Below are positions 5,799-6,806 of a DNA stretch of 6,806 nucleotides, piece after piece. The position numbers and the translations under genes are program-made. The DNA comes from Kordiimonadaceae bacterium (GTDB taxonomy: Bacteria; Pseudomonadota; Alphaproteobacteria; Sphingomonadales; Kordiimonadaceae), in assembly GCA_014238195.1 (NCBI GenBank), contig JABABO010000103.1, positions 1 to 6,806 of the forward strand, given 5' to 3'. Positions within the stretch are counted from its first letter, which is position 1; each line of letters begins with the position of its first letter. The notes beneath the pieces are model-generated. The model was not told the DNA's origin. It made no database searches and saw only the letters and a program-made list of their open reading frames with translations.

Positions 5799-6806
5799 TC
5801 AATAAATACCACCGGTTCCTTTGCGAATCACGCTCTCGGATTTTGCAAGGGGTAAGGAACCATCCAAAACCGCTACCTGACCGAAGCGCGGCTCGGTCCC
5901 AGGTTTAAAGGCTTCTAATATGATGCGCTTGTCACCTTTGCGTGCGGGTTGGCCCGTTTCAGCATTAATCCGCACCAAACGAATACCAGAGGGCATCCTA
6001 AAAGGTGTACCAGGCGTACCTTTCAAGGCTTCGTTCATGAAATCGCGGAAAATGGGCACTGCAACGGCAGAGCCTTCTTCATTATAACCCAGATACCGTG
6101 GGCGATCAAAACCTGTTAAAACCCCCACAACCATATCAGGTGAAAAGCCAACAAACCAAGCATCCTTGTTATCATTTGTCGTACCAGTTTTTCCAGCTAA
6201 CGGTTTTCCTATGACACGAATTTTGCGGCCAGTGCCATTGTCAACAACGCCTTGCATCATTGTTACTAACTGGTAGGCAGTTAGGCTGCCGATGACTTGA
6301 GCGCGGATATCTTCAACATCTGGTTCACTTTTACCTTCAAACCAATCACTAAGACCACAATCAAAGCAATCCCGTTCATCATGTTTGTAAATTGTGTCGC
6401 CGCGGCGGTCAGCAATACGGTCAATCAGGGAAGGTTTAATGCGTTTTCCGCCATTAATCAACATACCATAAGCAGCGGTTAAATTCAGTAAAGTAACTTC
6501 CCCTGCCCCAAGGCTAGCAGCTAGGGTGGGTTCCATATTGTCTTCTAAACCGAACTCTTTCGCGTAATTCATCACCCTGCGCATGCCTATATTCTGGGCT
6601 AAGCGAACAGTCATCAAATTTCGGGATTTTTCAATACCAAGGCGCAGTGTGCTTGGCCCATAAAATTTATTCGTGCTGTTCTTGGGTTTCCATTTTGTCT
6701 CGCCTTCCCCTTGGTCAATTACAAACGGGGCATCAAGCACCAAACTTGCAGGCGTAAAACCGTTATCAAGCGCCGCAGCATAGACAAAAGGTTTAAAAGC
6801 TGAACC
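5799..6806 (-). CDS. mrcA: Penicillin-binding protein 1A (class A bifunctional PBP), C-terminal transpeptidase fragment
   Basis: The last 335 codons of a gene that runs off the right edge. PBP1A polymerises and cross-links peptidoglycan; only most of the transpeptidase domain is visible. In fragment numbering, all three penicillin-binding signatures are present. The SxxK box is S2-A-F-K5 in GSAFKPFVYAAAL, so the window begins one residue before the catalytic serine. The SxN box is S61-R-N63 in EKSRNLMTVRLA. The KTG box is K206-T-G-T-T in LAGKTGTTNDNKDAWFVGF. Between the last two boxes lies a Cys-x-x-Cys (C147, C150, in DCFDCG). The transglycosylase domain and membrane anchor are outside the window. 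The frame is open throughout and ends in TGA at 5801-5799. TTG and GTG codons at 6743 and 6740 are internal, not starts. The gene lies 66 bases upstream of prfB on the same strand. Confidence 0.94.
   Translation of the reverse strand, partial: GSAFKPFVYAAALDNGFTPASLVLDAPFVIDQGEGETKWKPKNSTNKFYGPSTLRLGIEKSRNLMTVRLAQNIGMRRVMNYAKEFGLEDNMEPTLAASLGAGEVTLLNLTAAYGMLINGGKRIKPSLIDRIADRRGDTIYKHDERDCFDCGLSDWFEGKSEPDVEDIRAQVIGSLTAYQLVTMMQGVVDNGTGRKIRVIGKPLAGKTGTTNDNKDAWFVGFSPDMVVGVLTGFDRPRYLGYNEEGSAVAVPIFRDFMNEALKGTPGTPFRMPSGIRLVRINAETGQPARKGDKRIILEAFKPGTEPRFGQVAVLDGSLPLAKSESVIRKGTGGIY

Noticed and set aside
1..6806. Mobile element, prophage, CRISPR array, toxin-antitoxin or defence system
   Set aside because: No repeat array, transposase, integrase or defence-type gene is visible. 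All the main genes belong to known chromosomal families in a plausible native order.

Overview
The window looks like ordinary chromosome from an alphaproteobacterium with moderate to low GC content. This rests on the gene families and on the gene order. A class A penicillin-binding protein followed by prfB on one strand, and an M23 peptidase overlapping a bactofilin on the other, are arrangements I associate with that class. I see no insertion sequence, phage gene, CRISPR array, tRNA or rRNA, and no clear sign of recent transfer. Nothing here stands out as an undescribed system. The most interesting items are a programmed frameshift in prfB and the overlapping M23 peptidase/bactofilin pair.

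Forward strand, 1-3783. The window opens in the 3' end of glnE (glutamine synthetase adenylyltransferase). Next come a Bcp/PrxQ-type peroxiredoxin and a DUF455 ferritin-like protein, spaced closely enough to share a transcript. A gap of about 160 bases (1905-2066) holds a possible promoter and a perfect 9-bp inverted repeat. After it lies a membrane-anchored M23 (LytM-type) endopeptidase with an apparent TTG start, whose 3' end overlaps a bactofilin gene by 68 bases. That pair is expected to work together in local cell-wall remodelling.

Reverse strand, 6806-3843, converging on the bactofilin gene. The 3' part of mrcA (PBP1A) enters from the right edge, and the window cuts it one codon before its catalytic serine. 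Downstream are prfB (release factor 2) and a cysteine-cluster protein of the YkgJ family. The prfB gene is read as two pieces joined by a +1 frameshift at CTT-TGA-C, preceded by a perfect AGGAGG. An annotator who misses this would call a truncated gene starting at an internal TTG.

The two clusters meet tail to tail in a 59-base spacer (3784-3842). Cell-wall synthesis (PBP1A), wall hydrolysis (M23) and a cytoskeletal scaffold (bactofilin) therefore lie within about 5 kb. The remaining genes cover nitrogen regulation, peroxide defence, translation termination and two metal-associated proteins of uncertain function.
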